This document shows positions 36,638 through 46,374 of a stretch of 64,000 nt of DNA, piece after piece. Source of the stretch: JAIVGV01 sp032229975 (GTDB taxonomy: Bacteria > Acidobacteriota > Blastocatellia > Pyrinomonadales > Pyrinomonadaceae). Made by a program: the position numbers and the translations under genes. Every line of letters begins with the position of its first letter. The stretch's first letter is position 1. The stretch is taken from positions 1 to 64,000 of the forward strand of contig JAVXVG010000038.1 in the NCBI GenBank assembly GCA_032229975.1. Direction: 5' to 3'. Below the pieces are notes generated by a model. The model had not been told where the DNA came from, ran no database searches, and worked only from the letters and a program-made list of their open reading frames with translations.

Positions 36638-39600
36638 TTACGGCTGACCGAACCTGAGCCTGTACTCCGTCGAGTTCATAAACCCGTTGACCATCGAGCG
36701 GAAGTCCGAGGGGTTCGCGTTGATCGTCTGAAGCCACGCGTTGTAACCGCCGGTGTCAGGATCGCGACGTAGATAGCCGAAGTATTGCATCGCGACGAAA
36801 GCGGGGTTGAATTCGACGGCCCCGACCTCGTCTGAGTCTGCGATGGCCCGAAGCACTTGCGCGCGCGTGAGCGTTCCCCTGTTGAGCGCGTCGGTAAAGC
36901 TGGCGACCGAGAAGACCACTTTCGAGCCGGAGTCAGGATCAGAGGGCGTGCGCGTGGTGATCTGCTGTAAACCGTAGCGACCCATCAGGGCGTTGACGTA
37001 CCCTCCGTTATCCGTCGTCCCGTCGTAAGCGTTCTTAAATTCCTGTCGCTGCGTGAAGGCTGTAGTGAAAGCCCCCTTCTTCGCGATCAGCTCGGCGGTT
37101 GTCGTGCCCGTCACGGCCCTCATGTCGGCGACGATCTCGCTGTAGCGCGGGAGTCTGCCGAAGGCCACCTTGTAGAAGCGGAAGACGAAGAGGCCCTTCA
37201 ACTGAAACTCCTGCGAGCGGAAGAAGTTTGCCGAGACACTGATCCGGTCGCAACTCGTATCGCCAGCCGCGCAGTTGTTCAGGGTCGCAGACCATGGCTC
37301 GCCCGCTTCGGGCTCGCGCGACAGAAAGTCTAGGTACTGCATCCGCACGAAGAGCGGCGTCGAGAGGATCGGATTCGGCTCGCCCGCCACGTCGTTGTCC
37401 AGAATGATCAGCGTCGCGGTTGTCTGCGCGCCGAGCGTCGCGTTCACGGGGTTGAAGAGCCTGACCTGAACGGTCTCGTTGCCTTCAACGTGTGCGTCGT
37501 CCACGAGCGGGATCGTGATCTGTTTGGGCTGCGTGTCGCCTGCGGCGAAGGAGACAGAGTCGAGAGTCGTCGAGTAGTCGCAACGCGCATAAGCCGCGCC
37601 GTGATTGTTGACCGTGTCGTCGCAACGCACCGCCGCCGGATCGTCTATGGTCTGATAGGAGACGCTCAATGGCGCGGAGGCTTCGCCCGTGCGCGTGACG
37701 ACGAGCGTCGCGCGACCGGCCCCCTCGGAAGCTTGATAGCTCGCTTGACTGAACTGCACCTGCGGCGCGACTTCGTTGCCGATCTGCAATTTAACGGCGA
37801 AGGCGTCCGTGCTGCCACCCAATGTGCGCTGGAACGCAGTGGAGGTGACTGGGAAGTTTGTCGCGCTCGTGCTGCCGACGATGTATGCCGCACCGTTGTT
37901 GTCGGTCGCGATGCCTAAACCATTGTCATTTGCGCCCGCGCCGCCGAGATAAGTCGAGAGCGCGGGGTTGCCGGACGGATCGATCTTCAGCAGGAAGGCC
38001 CCGGCTTGCGCGGTCTGTGCGGGGTTGAGCAGAGGAAAGTCGAACGAGAAAGTCTGGCCCGTCACGTAGGCGTTGCCTGCGGTATCCACGGCAATGGAGT
38101 TCCCGCTTTCGGAATCGCTGCCGCCGTAGAGGAACGAGTAGTCGAGCGATGCACCGTTAGAGGCGAGCCGCGTGACGAAGATGTCGCTCGCGAATGTATC
38201 AGGCTGCTTGCGCGTGACGGTCGTCGGGAAGTTAGATGATGTGGTGTAGCCGGTGACGTAGGCGCGGCCCGATCCGTCGAGGGCGATGCCCGTGCCCGCC
38301 TCGTAGCCATCGCCGCCGAGATAGGTGGAGTAGGCGACTGAACCGGCGGGCGTGAGCTTGGCGACGAAGGCGTCGAATGGGCCGGTGCTCGATGCGCGCA
38401 GGGGATTCATCAAGGGGAAGTTGGTTGATGCGGTCGAGCCGGTCAGGTACGCGTCGCCCGCCGCATCGACGGCGACGGCGAGCGCGACATCGTCCTCGTC
38501 GCCGCCGAGGTAAACGAGATAGCCGAGCGCGCTGCCACTTGCGTCGAGCTTGGCAACGAAAGCGTCCCTGCCCGCGTCGGTCGCGAGATAGACTCTGGAG
38601 GGCGCAACCGGATCGACTGCTACGTCATACACGAGCTTGTTCGCCAGCCCGTTGTTGCTCGGCGACCAGTTTGCGCCGCCGTCCGTCGTCTTATAGACGC
38701 CGAGAGACCCGACGGCGTAGAGGGTGGAGGGCGTGAGCGGGTTGATGGCGAGTCGATCAGCGACATCGCCATTCGCGGGCAGACCATTGCCGCTGGCGTG
38801 CCAGCTCGCGCCGCCGTCCGTGCTCTTAAAGACGGTGCTGATGCCGATGTTGACGGAGGCGTAAACGGTCGAGGGCGTGAGCGGATCGATGACGAGCGAA
38901 TCGATCTGCGGCGGCGTCGAGAAGGATGTGAGCCCGACGCTGGCAGATGTCCACTTCAACGCGCCGTTGGTGCTCTTGTAGATGCCTTCGTTGGTTCCGG
39001 CGTAGATCGTATTCGTATTGCTCGGATCGAAGATCAGTCGCGAGACGGACGTAGAGAATCCCGGTATGCCGTTGCTGGAGGTGGCCCACGTCACGCCGCC
39101 GTCTGTGCTCTTGATAACGCCGTCGAGGGTCGCGGCATAGAGTGTCAGGTGGTTGGCCGGATCGACGAGCACCTGCTGGCAGATGTCGCCCTGATCTGAG
39201 ATCGTCCAAGAGTTGCCCGCGTCGATGCTCTTGAAGATGCCGAAGAAGCTGGCGGCGTAAACCGTCGAAGGGACGACGGGATCGACCGTGACCGACTCCG
39301 GAAACAACGTGCTGTTAACGCCGGGGATCGAAGGGAACGGCGCGGTGATCACCCATGTCGTGCCGCCATCGGTGCTCTTATAGACAGAGGAGCCAGCAGC
39401 GTAGAGCGTCAGGTGGTTGGTCGGATCGACGGTGATGCCACTGAGCGACACGTCAGGCAAGCCGTTGTTGTTCGCAGACCAAGAGCCGCCCGCGTCCGTG
39501 CTGCGGTAAGACGGGCTGCCACGCTTCGGCGTCGGCGTCCCGTTGAAGATCGTCGAACTCGTAGAGCCTGTGACGTAGGCGTTGCCCGCCGCATCGACGC

Positions 39601-41020
39601 CGATGCCGTAGGCGGTCTCCGCGTTGTTGCCGCCGAGGAAGGTGGAGTAGATGAGAGCGTTGCCGCTTGCGTTCAACTTGGCGACGAAGGCATCACTGCC
39701 GCCACCGGCCTTCGATTGTTGATACGCACCTGCGGTGTGCGGGAAGTCGGTCGAACTCGTAGAGCCTGTGACGTAGGCGTTGCCTGCAGAGTCAACGGCG
39801 ATAGAGTAGCCCGTGTCGTTGAGGCTTCCGCCGAGATAAGTGGAATAGACGAGGGCCGTCCCTGTGGGGTTGAGCTTCGTGATGAAAACATCCGCGCGTC
39901 CCGTGCGCGTCGCTTGCAGCGCACCGGAAGTGGGAAAATTTGTAGAGGTGGTCTGCCCCGTGATGTAAGCGTTGCCCGCCGCATCGACGGCGACGCTGTT
40001 TGCCTGATCGCTCGACGAGCCGCCGAGGTAGGTGGCGTAGCTCAAGACGGGATCGATGACGAGCGGCTGGCTGTGATCGTATGCGCCGAGTTTGAAGCCG
40101 ACCTCGCGACGTGCATTGATGATGTAGCGGCCCGCGACTTCGCGCCGCGCGCCGCCGATCAACTGATAGACGACGGGCTTGCGCTGCGTGACGAAACTCG
40201 CACCCGCGCGCAGCAACAGTTGGCCTTCGGCGTCGGTCTTCACTTCGGTCGCGCCATCGAACTTGATCTTGATCTGTCGCGGGTCTGCGTGCGGGGCCAG
40301 TTGGAAATCGTATTCGAGCTGTTGCTGGCTGCCGTAGTAAACGAGATCGACGCCCGGATAAACTTCCGCGTAGCGCACCGCCGAGTAGGTCGCGACGTTC
40401 GTGCGCCACTTCGCCGGATCGTCGCCGATCAGATAGTTGACCTTCGCATCTGACTGGCCCTCGCCGATCACTCGCGCTGCACGTCGCGCTCCCGGCAATT
40501 TCATGCGAAGCACCATAGAGCTTTCGCGCGCGGATGAATCATCGACCGCGCCGCGCGTCGTCGCAGGGTTGCGTAGATCGGCATGCGACTTCTTGTTGTC
40601 ATTGTCGAGCGCGAGCGTCGCGCCGGTCTCGGTCAGGAAGAGTTGATAGCCGCCGCCGCGCGCGGAGTAGATCACCTCGTCGGCGAGTTGGCCGTCGTTG
40701 GCGACGAAGTTCATCGGCAGTTGTCCGTAAGCAGAGTTGAGCGCGGCTTGGGTCGAAGTCTTCGTCGCGGCGCTATCGATTCGACCTCTGCTCGCTTCGC
40801 GGCCTTCATCTCTTCGCCCACGCTCTCGCACCTTCGCGGGCGCGTATGCGCTGGCCCTCTGCGCGCCGAATGACGACGCGAGCACGAGGACACACGCGAG
40901 CAGTATCGCTGCGGTCGAGCGGAGCGAGATGGGCGAGGGAAGTCGGAGACGTTTCAAGTCGGCGTAAAAATTGGCACGTGGCGTGTGCGCGTCGCCGCGT
41001 CTGCGTGAGCGTGTGGGCAT
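36638..41020 (-). CDS. Giant secreted protein: SBBP repeats, inserted BNR repeats, Calx-beta and DUF4214
   Basis: About 1460 residues. A signal segment (about 30-55) is followed by a beta-sandwich (G-Q-L-P-M-N-F-V-A-N-D-G-Q, the domain usually preceding SBBP repeats). SBBP repeats come next, with the unit Y-S-T-Y-L-G-G ... A-V-D-A-A-G-N-A-Y-V-T-G. A block of BNR/Vps10-like repeats (Y-K-S-T-D-G-G-T-T-W) interrupts the SBBP array after the third unit, and SBBP repeats then resume. After these lie a Calx-beta domain (S-Q-A-S-Y-Q-A-S-E-G) and two DUF4214 modules. ATG 41020 is preferred over a GTG at 41101; neither has a strong ribosome site. It is probably a cell-surface or exported adhesion/matrix protein. 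Confidence 0.85.
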   Translation of the reverse strand: MPTRSRRRGDAHTPRANFYADLKRLRLPSPISLRSTAAILLACVLVLASSFGAQRASAYAPAKVRERGRRDEGREASRGRIDSAATKTSTQAALNSAYGQLPMNFVANDGQLADEVIYSARGGGYQLFLTETGATLALDNDNKKSHADLRNPATTRGAVDDSSARESSMVLRMKLPGARRAARVIGEGQSDAKVNYLIGDDPAKWRTNVATYSAVRYAEVYPGVDLVYYGSQQQLEYDFQLAPHADPRQIKIKFDGATEVKTDAEGQLLLRAGASFVTQRKPVVYQLIGGARREVAGRYIINARREVGFKLGAYDHSQPLVIDPVLSYATYLGGSSSDQANSVAVDAAGNAYITGQTTSTNFPTSGALQATRTGRADVFITKLNPTGTALVYSTYLGGSLNDTGYSIAVDSAGNAYVTGSTSSTDFPHTAGAYQQSKAGGGSDAFVAKLNASGNALIYSTFLGGNNAETAYGIGVDAAGNAYVTGSTSSTIFNGTPTPKRGSPSYRSTDAGGSWSANNNGLPDVSLSGITVDPTNHLTLYAAGSSVYKSTDGGTTWVITAPFPSIPGVNSTLFPESVTVDPVVPSTVYAASFFGIFKSIDAGNSWTISDQGDICQQVLVDPANHLTLYAATLDGVIKSTDGGVTWATSSNGIPGFSTSVSRLIFDPSNTNTIYAGTNEGIYKSTNGALKWTSASVGLTSFSTPPQIDSLVIDPLTPSTVYASVNIGISTVFKSTDGGASWHASGNGLPANGDVADRLAINPLTPSTLYAVGSLGVYKTTDGGANWSPSNNGLANKLVYDVAVDPVAPSRVYLATDAGRDAFVAKLDASGSALGYLVYLGGDEDDVALAVAVDAAGDAYLTGSTASTNFPLMNPLRASSTGPFDAFVAKLTPAGSVAYSTYLGGDGYEAGTGIALDGSGRAYVTGYTTSSNFPTTVTRKQPDTFASDIFVTRLASNGASLDYSFLYGGSDSESGNSIAVDTAGNAYVTGQTFSFDFPLLNPAQTAQAGAFLLKIDPSGNPALSTYLGGAGANDNGLGIATDNNGAAYIVGSTSATNFPVTSTAFQRTLGGSTDAFAVKLQIGNEVAPQVQFSQASYQASEGAGRATLVVTRTGEASAPLSVSYQTIDDPAAVRCDDTVNNHGAAYARCDYSTTLDSVSFAAGDTQPKQITIPLVDDAHVEGNETVQVRLFNPVNATLGAQTTATLIILDNDVAGEPNPILSTPLFVRMQYLDFLSREPEAGEPWSATLNNCAAGDTSCDRISVSANFFRSQEFQLKGLFVFRFYKVAFGRLPRYSEIVADMRAVTGTTTAELIAKKGAFTTAFTQRQEFKNAYDGTTDNGGYVNALMGRYGLQQITTRTPSDPDSGSKVVFSVASFTDALNRGTLTRAQVLRAIADSDEVGAVEFNPAFVAMQYFGYLRRDPDTGGYNAWLQTINANPSDFRSMVNGFMNSTEYRLRFGQP

Positions 41021-41101
41021 TGAACTACTCGCTTTCGATCTCAAGCTGCGGGCGTCCCTGCGGGACAAAATTGCTACGCGTGAAAGTTGGCGGAGAGACA
41101 C

Positions 41102-41414
41102 GCGCGTCGGCGATCTCTCCCTTCTCTCCGGGCCATCATGAAGCTGAGCGGCAATACAGATCGTGGAGCGCGAGCCGCGACCTCGTTCGGGGGCCTAAGG
41201 CTTTGAGGCGGCCGCGTCATTAAAATATGCCCGACATCAGATGCGGCGCAAGCCTTTGCGGCTGCCCGAAGTCGCGACCGATCAAAGCCGCCGGGCCAAG
41301 TGAGATTGAGAGAGTAGCACGCCCGCGCGTCGTCGCTGCGGTTTTGCGTTTTCCGGTGGCAGAAGGCATAATATCCGACGTTTGTTTTAGAAAGATTGGA
41401 GTATCAGAAGAGAG
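41102..41414. other. Intergenic region between the SBBP gene and rpsU
   Basis: 313 bases holding the divergent promoters of the SBBP giant (minus) and rpsU (plus). Apart from the rpsU promoter at 41344-41372 nothing else can be supported. Confidence 0.6.
41344..41372 (+). promoter_or_regulatory. rpsU promoter
   Basis: TTGCGT (41344-41349) and CATAAT (41367-41372) at the ideal 17-base spacing, giving a leader of about 35 bases ahead of ATG 41415. AGAGAG just before the start serves as ribosome site. Confidence 0.65.
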
Positions 41415-41627
41415 ATGGCATCAGTTAACATCAATCAAGGCGAGTCAATCGAGAGCGCGCTGCGTCGCTTCAAGCGCAAGGTGATGACCGAAGAGATCAT
41501 CAAGGACGCGAAGAAGCACGCCTTCTTCATGTCGAAGGGACAGAAGGCGAAGCTCAAATCCGCTCTCGCACGCAAGCGCAACAAGAAGAAACGCCGCCCG
41601 CCGCAGCCGCAACACCAGCGCGGCTAG
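41415..41627 (+). CDS. rpsU: 30S ribosomal protein S21
   Basis: A 70-residue basic protein with the S21 pattern: V-N-I-N-Q-G-E-S-I-E-S-A-L-R-R-F-K-R-K-V, then K-K-H-A-F-F, with a Lys/Arg-rich C-terminal tail. S21 binds the 30S platform near the anti-Shine-Dalgarno sequence and is needed for normal initiation. It is a single-gene unit with its own promoter and terminator; the C-terminal P-P-Q-P-Q-H-Q-R-G extension is longer than in Escherichia coli. Confidence 0.93.
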   Translation: MASVNINQGESIESALRRFKRKVMTEEIIKDAKKHAFFMSKGQKAKLKSALARKRNKKKRRPPQPQHQRG

Positions 41628-41655
41628 TCTCACGAGAGACAGCGAACACTAAGAA

Positions 41656-41706
41656 CGAACGAGAGGTTGCCGGTGTGCGAAAGCGCGTCGGCAACCTCTC
41701 GTTTTG
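41656..41706 (+). terminator. Rho-independent terminator of rpsU
   Basis: A 13-bp stem, CGAGAGGTTGCCG (41660-41672) with CGGCAACCTCTCG (41689-41701), followed by TTTTG. Confidence 0.9.
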
Positions 41707-41741
41707 TGTGGGCCTCTCACGCGCCCTCAATCCTTCTTCCT

Positions 41742-42320
41742 TCAACCCTTCTTCAACCTCGCGCGCTTCTTCCTCTTAAACAATTTCACGCCTTCCTCGA
41801 CTGTCTCTTTCGCGCGCCGTGCGCCGTGACGACCGAGCGGCTTGAAGGTCTTGCCCTTGATCACGTTGTAGGAGACGAAGAAGTGCTCGATCTCCGCGAC
41901 GAGGTTTTCGTCGAGCTGGCCCAACGAGCGCACGCTCTTGTGCGTGTGAGCTTTGACGGCGATGGCGATGAGCCGATCGTTGCGCGTGGCCTTCCCATCG
42001 CGCTCGGTCTGCTCCGCTTCGATGACGCCGACGAGTCGCGCCTCGACGAGACAACCTGCAAAAGCTGGCTCGTCCATCAGTACGAGTACGTCGAGCGGAT
42101 CGCCATCGCCGCCAAGCGTTGACGGCACGAAGCCGAAGTCGAATGGGAAGACCGCGCCCGCCGCGAGTACGCCACCGAGCTTGAAGACGCCGAGCGCGTC
42201 GTCGTAGTTGAACTTGTTGCGACTGCCCTGCGGCGTCTCGATGACGACGTTAACGTGCATTGATTCATCTGCGAATGCATCAAGACACGAGAGCGATCCA
42301 CTAGCGGCCCTGCTTGTCAT
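41742..42320 (-). CDS. ppa: Inorganic pyrophosphatase (family I)
   Basis: A 192-residue soluble pyrophosphatase that removes diphosphate formed in biosynthesis. Active-site blocks: R-N-K-F-N-Y-D near residue 34, F-D-F-G-F-V-P near 60 and the metal motif D-G-D-P-L-D-V-L-V-L near 72. Overall it is somewhat divergent from E. coli PPase, with a lysine-rich C-terminus. Start ATG 42320 is chosen because GAGGTG lies eight bases upstream; the frame extends to 42365. Confidence 0.85.
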   Translation of the reverse strand: MTSRAASGSLSCLDAFADESMHVNVVIETPQGSRNKFNYDDALGVFKLGGVLAAGAVFPFDFGFVPSTLGGDGDPLDVLVLMDEPAFAGCLVEARLVGVIEAEQTERDGKATRNDRLIAIAVKAHTHKSVRSLGQLDENLVAEIEHFFVSYNVIKGKTFKPLGRHGARRAKETVEEGVKLFKRKKRARLKKG

Positions 42321-42457
42321 TGTGTTCACCTCAGCCGTGCGCTCTCGTGCGCGCGGCGCGTCCAAGTTTCCGTGTAGAGCTTTATCAGGTGTAATCTCTA
42401 CAACATCGCGCGCGTCCGTTTCAACTCGCGTGCGGCATCAAGATCAACTCAAGGGGC

Positions 42458-43471
42458 ATGAACTTGAAATCAGTTTCACGACGGACACTCGCGCTCGCAT
42501 CGCTCGCGCTCATCATCTCAACGAGTGCGGCACGCGGGCAGGCCGATGCCTCTCGCTCAAACGTTCGCACGGACTCATCGCGCTCTGATGCCGGGCCGCG
42601 CTCGAAGGTGATCGACGCCGCGCGTCTGCTGCGCGACGTGCAGACGCTTTCTGCCGACGATATGCAGGGACGCAAGACCGGCACAGAGGGTGGCGCGAAG
42701 GCGCGCGCCTACGTCGTCGAGGCTTTCAAGCGTTACGGGCTGCAACCCTACGGCGCAAGCTACCTTCAGCCGTTCACCTTCGCGCGCGGCGCGCAGACTT
42801 ATCAGGCGAACAACGTCGTCGGCTTCATTCGCGGCAAGACGGAGCCTGCGCGCGTCGTCATCGTCAGCGCGCACTACGATCACCTCGGCGTCGTCAACGG
42901 CGAGATTTATCATGGCGCGGACGACAACGCTTCGGGCGTCGCGACGCTGCTCGCTTCGGCTGACTACTTCAACCGGCACACGCCCGCGCACACCATCGTC
43001 TTCATCGCTTTTGACGGCGAAGAGGAGGGCCTGCAAGGCAGTCAGTATTTCGTCAAGTCGCCGACGCTCGATCTCAAGTCGGTCGCGCTCGACGTGAACA
43101 TGGACATGGTCAGCCGCAACGAGCGCGGCGAACTCTACGCTGCGGGCGCGCACCCCTACCCGTTCCTCAAATCTTACCTTGAAGAGATCGCGAAGGACGC
43201 AAGCGTCCACCTGCTCATCGGGCACGACGATCCGAAGTTGGGCCACGACGACTGGACTTTGCAATCCGATCAGGGCGCGTTCCACATCGCCGGAATTCCG
43301 TTCATCTATTTCGGCGTAGAGGATCACAAGGACTATCACAAACCGACGGACACCTTCGCCAACATCGACCCGCCCTTCTTCGTCCACTCCGCCGAGACGA
43401 TCCTCTCGTTCGTTCAACTCATCGACAAGAACCTCGACCGGATCGACAAGGAGCGCGCCGCTAAGAAATGA
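42458..43471 (+). CDS. Secreted M28-family metallopeptidase
   Basis: A 337-residue aminopeptidase-like protein with a signal peptide (about 1-27). The two-zinc M28 site is complete: S-A-H-Y-D-H-L-G, H-G-A-D-D-N-A-S-G, the Glu pair in D-G-E-E-E-G-L-Q-G-S, Asp in N-M-D-M-V and the final His in K-D-Y-H-K-P-T-D. It should remove N-terminal amino acids from peptides in the periplasm. It stands alone, 86 bases from the pyrophosphatase start on the other strand. Confidence 0.9.
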   Translation: MNLKSVSRRTLALASLALIISTSAARGQADASRSNVRTDSSRSDAGPRSKVIDAARLLRDVQTLSADDMQGRKTGTEGGAKARAYVVEAFKRYGLQPYGASYLQPFTFARGAQTYQANNVVGFIRGKTEPARVVIVSAHYDHLGVVNGEIYHGADDNASGVATLLASADYFNRHTPAHTIVFIAFDGEEEGLQGSQYFVKSPTLDLKSVALDVNMDMVSRNERGELYAAGAHPYPFLKSYLEEIAKDASVHLLIGHDDPKLGHDDWTLQSDQGAFHIAGIPFIYFGVEDHKDYHKPTDTFANIDPPFFVHSAETILSFVQLIDKNLDRIDKERAAKK

Positions 43472-43591
43472 AACCGCCTCTCACCGGGTAAGATTTTCCT
43501 CTCGCCTCTGTTAACACTCAAACATCCCCGAACGTTTTAACGTATAGAAGTCGCGCCCCGAACTCCGGCGGATCGGGCGTCATTCTCGTCC

Positions 43592-44836
43592 ATGAAGACT
43601 GTTTATACATTTTATCTCGACGCTGCGCGGATCGCCGTCCAGTCGATCTTCGCGCACAAGCTGCGCGCGTTCCTGACTTTGATCGGCATCATCATCGGCG
43701 TCGCGTCAGTGGTCGTCGTCGGCGCGGCCATCTCCGGCTTGAACACCTACGTCGTCGAGAAGGTGACGAAGATGCTCGGCGCGAACCACTTCATGATCGC
43801 GCGCATCGCCTCGTCGGGCGAGTTGTCGGAGGAGGACTTGGAGCGCATGAACCGGCGCAACAAGCGTCTGCGCGGCGATGACTTAGAATGGCTCAAGCAA
43901 TACTGCGAGACTTGCACGGCGGTCGGGGCGGAGCAGGGACGCGGCACGAAGTTCGAGCAGGACGGCAAGACCTTCTATGGCGGCGTCATCTTCGGCGTGA
44001 CGGCGAACATGGCGGAGATCGAAGACAAGATGATTGATGATGGCCGCTTCATTCAGCCGGAGGACGACGAGCACTCGCAACTCGTGACGGTGCTCGGCGC
44101 GGACATCAAAGACAAGTTCTTCCCCGACGTTGATCCTATCGGCAGGGAGTTCAAGGTCGCGGGGTTGCCGATGCGCGTCATCGGCGTCGAAGAGCGAAGG
44201 GGCCCCATCTTCGGCGAGCTCGTCGATAAGCACGTTTACATTCCGCTCTCGACCTTCCAGCGTCTCTTCGGCAAGGGCGACGGTCTGGAAATTCACGGCA
44301 AGGGAGGCGCGCGCGAGACTTTCAAGCTAACCATCGAAGATGCGCGCAAGGCGCTGCGCGACTATCACAGGCTCATCGGCAGCGAGGAAGACGACTTCGG
44401 CATCGTCAACACTGAAGAACTCGGCAACCAGATCGATCAGTTCACCGGCGCGATTGCGGTCGTCGTCACACCGATCACTCTGATCGCTCTGGTCGTCGGC
44501 GGCATCGTCGTAATGAACATCATGCTCGTCAGTGTCACCGAGCGCACGTTCGAGATCGGTCTGCGCAAGGCTCTGGGCGCGCGGCGCAGGCAGGTGCTCT
44601 TACAGTTTTTGATCGAGTCGTCGCTCTTGTGCGCGCTCGGCGGCATGATCGGTCTGCTCGCCGCCGCAGGCATCTCTTGGCTCGTCACCGTCTTGACGCC
44701 GATCACGATGACGATCACGCTCGGCTACATCGCGCTCGCGCTCGGCGTCTCCACTATCATCGGCATGATCGCGGGCATCTACCCGGCGTACAAAGCCTCG
44801 CGACTCGATCCCATTATCGCGCTCACGCGCAACTAA
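43592..44836 (+). CDS. MacB-like ABC transporter permease (FtsX fold)
   Basis: A 414-residue permease: one N-terminal TM helix (about 20-45), a large periplasmic domain (about 50-285) and three C-terminal TM helices (about 290-405), ending S-R-L-D-P-I-I-A-L-T. This is the MacB/FtsX topology, in which the membrane part is a mechanotransmitter. No ABC ATPase gene adjoins it. It is followed six bases later by a second permease, so the two probably form one dimeric unit. Confidence 0.87.
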   Translation: MKTVYTFYLDAARIAVQSIFAHKLRAFLTLIGIIIGVASVVVVGAAISGLNTYVVEKVTKMLGANHFMIARIASSGELSEEDLERMNRRNKRLRGDDLEWLKQYCETCTAVGAEQGRGTKFEQDGKTFYGGVIFGVTANMAEIEDKMIDDGRFIQPEDDEHSQLVTVLGADIKDKFFPDVDPIGREFKVAGLPMRVIGVEERRGPIFGELVDKHVYIPLSTFQRLFGKGDGLEIHGKGGARETFKLTIEDARKALRDYHRLIGSEEDDFGIVNTEELGNQIDQFTGAIAVVVTPITLIALVVGGIVVMNIMLVSVTERTFEIGLRKALGARRRQVLLQFLIESSLLCALGGMIGLLAAAGISWLVTVLTPITMTITLGYIALALGVSTIIGMIAGIYPAYKASRLDPIIALTRN

Positions 44837-44842
44837 AGTTTT

Positions 44843-46120
44843 ATGAGACTGCGACTGCCGAAATTCATCCCGCGCGAGACGCTTCTGATGGCCCTCGACA
44901 GCGTGCGCGCGCACAAGTTTCGTAGCTCTCTCACAGTGCTCGGCATCGTCATCGGCGTCTCGGTCGCTATCGTCGTCGCGTCGATTTTGACAGGAATGCG
45001 GGGCAATATCATTAAAATCGTCGAGGAGTACGGCTCCAATAACATCTACGCGTTTCACCTGACGACGGGCCCCCAAGTCGGCGAGCGCGATCAGTCGGAG
45101 CGCGCGCGCAAACCTTTAACGCCCGAAGACGGCGAGGCGATCAGCGCGCAGGCTGCGACGGTCGAAGACGTGGCGTTGCGCTCGCCCAACGTTGGCTGCG
45201 GCGGCTGCGGCTTCGACGACACGGTCATCTACGAGGGCAAGACCTATCGACGCGGCAACACGCAGGGTGTCACGCCAAACTACGGCGAGATGACGAACGC
45301 GACTATGCGCGAGGGCCGGTTCTTCTCGGAGCAGGACGATCTCAATCGTCGCAACGTGATGGTCATCGGCGTCAACGCTGCGCAGGCCCTCTTCCCCGAC
45401 AGGGAGGACGGCATCGCGGGAACGAAAGTTAAGATGGGCGGCTACGTCTGGGAGATCGTCGGCGTGCTCGCGAAGCGTAAGGCGACTTTCTTCGGCGAGA
45501 ACGACGAGGACAACGCCGTCTATATCCCGTTCCGCACGGGCGTGCAGGTTGCGCCCGCGCGCCACTTCCTCATCCTCGTCATGCGCGCTCGCTCAGGGCA
45601 GTTGCAACCGGCCATGGATCAGATCGAGGAGATACTTCGCGCGCGCCGCAACGTGAAATTCTCCGAGCCCGATAACTTCGACGTGAAGACGGCGGACGCC
45701 TTCGTCACGCAGTTCGACAGCGTCTTCGGCATGGTCGGCGTCGTGGCGATTGCGATCTCATCTGTGGGCTTGATGGTCGGCGGCATCGGCGTGATGAACA
45801 TTATGCTCGTCTCTGTGACGGAGCGGACGCAGGAGATCGGCGTGCGTAAGGCCATCGGCGCGCGACGACGCGACATCGTCAATCAATTTCTGTTCGAGGC
45901 GATGACGCTCACACTCCTCGGCGGCGTCTTCGGCGTCGCGCTCTCGGTCTTCGTCGCACATGTCGTGATGTTCTTCGTGCCGTCGCTGCCGGCGGCGATC
46001 CCTGCGTGGGCCGTCACGTCGGGTCTGGGCGTCTCGGTCGGCGTCGGTCTCGTCTTCGGCGTCTGGCCCGCCATGAAGGCTTCGCGTCTCGACCCCATCG
46101 CCTGCCTGCGCTACGAGTAG
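44843..46120 (+). CDS. MacB-like ABC transporter permease, second of the pair
   Basis: A 425-residue paralogue of the preceding permease, sharing the N-terminal A-L-D-S-V-R-A-H-K-F-R-S, S-V-T-E-R-T-Q-E-I-G-V-R-K and the C-terminal S-R-L-D-P-I-A-C-L-R. The periplasmic domain has an unusual cysteine cluster (V-G-C-G-G-C-G-F-D near residue 114). It lacks a fused or adjacent ATPase, so it must borrow one or act as an ATPase-independent transmitter; I cannot tell which. Confidence 0.87.
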   Translation: MRLRLPKFIPRETLLMALDSVRAHKFRSSLTVLGIVIGVSVAIVVASILTGMRGNIIKIVEEYGSNNIYAFHLTTGPQVGERDQSERARKPLTPEDGEAISAQAATVEDVALRSPNVGCGGCGFDDTVIYEGKTYRRGNTQGVTPNYGEMTNATMREGRFFSEQDDLNRRNVMVIGVNAAQALFPDREDGIAGTKVKMGGYVWEIVGVLAKRKATFFGENDEDNAVYIPFRTGVQVAPARHFLILVMRARSGQLQPAMDQIEEILRARRNVKFSEPDNFDVKTADAFVTQFDSVFGMVGVVAIAISSVGLMVGGIGVMNIMLVSVTERTQEIGVRKAIGARRRDIVNQFLFEAMTLTLLGGVFGVALSVFVAHVVMFFVPSLPAAIPAWAVTSGLGVSVGVGLVFGVWPAMKASRLDPIACLRYE

Positions 46121-46140
46121 CGACACCTGACTTAATGTCT

Positions 46141-46197
46141 GCGACAAAGAGGGAGACTGAGATCGTCACGGTCTCGGTCGCCCTCTTCGTGCGTCGC
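46141..46197. terminator. Imperfect hairpin after the permease pair
   Basis: AAAGAGGGAGACTGAGATC (from 46146) can pair with GGTCTCGGTCGCCCTCTT (46170-46187) over about 18 bp with three mismatches; no U-run. Possibly a weak terminator. Confidence 0.35.
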
Positions 46198-46374
46198 GCA
46201 TCTGCCGGACTCGTCGTCTTCGTATATTCGCGTGTGGCGGGAGTGGTTGGACGGCATCGTTTTGCATGTGGTAAATTTTGCGTGCCCAAGTTTCTCCCCG
46301 CCCCGGAAGGGTTCGTTTGACCGCTCGCGCTGCCTGCTCCCGAAAACACACGCCGATTCTCGCTGGAGACTCTC

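Noticed and set aside
38600..39560. Plus-strand and minus-strand frames across the BNR block
   Set aside because: Repetitive coding of the SBBP giant creates open antisense frames; none has a start signal or motif.
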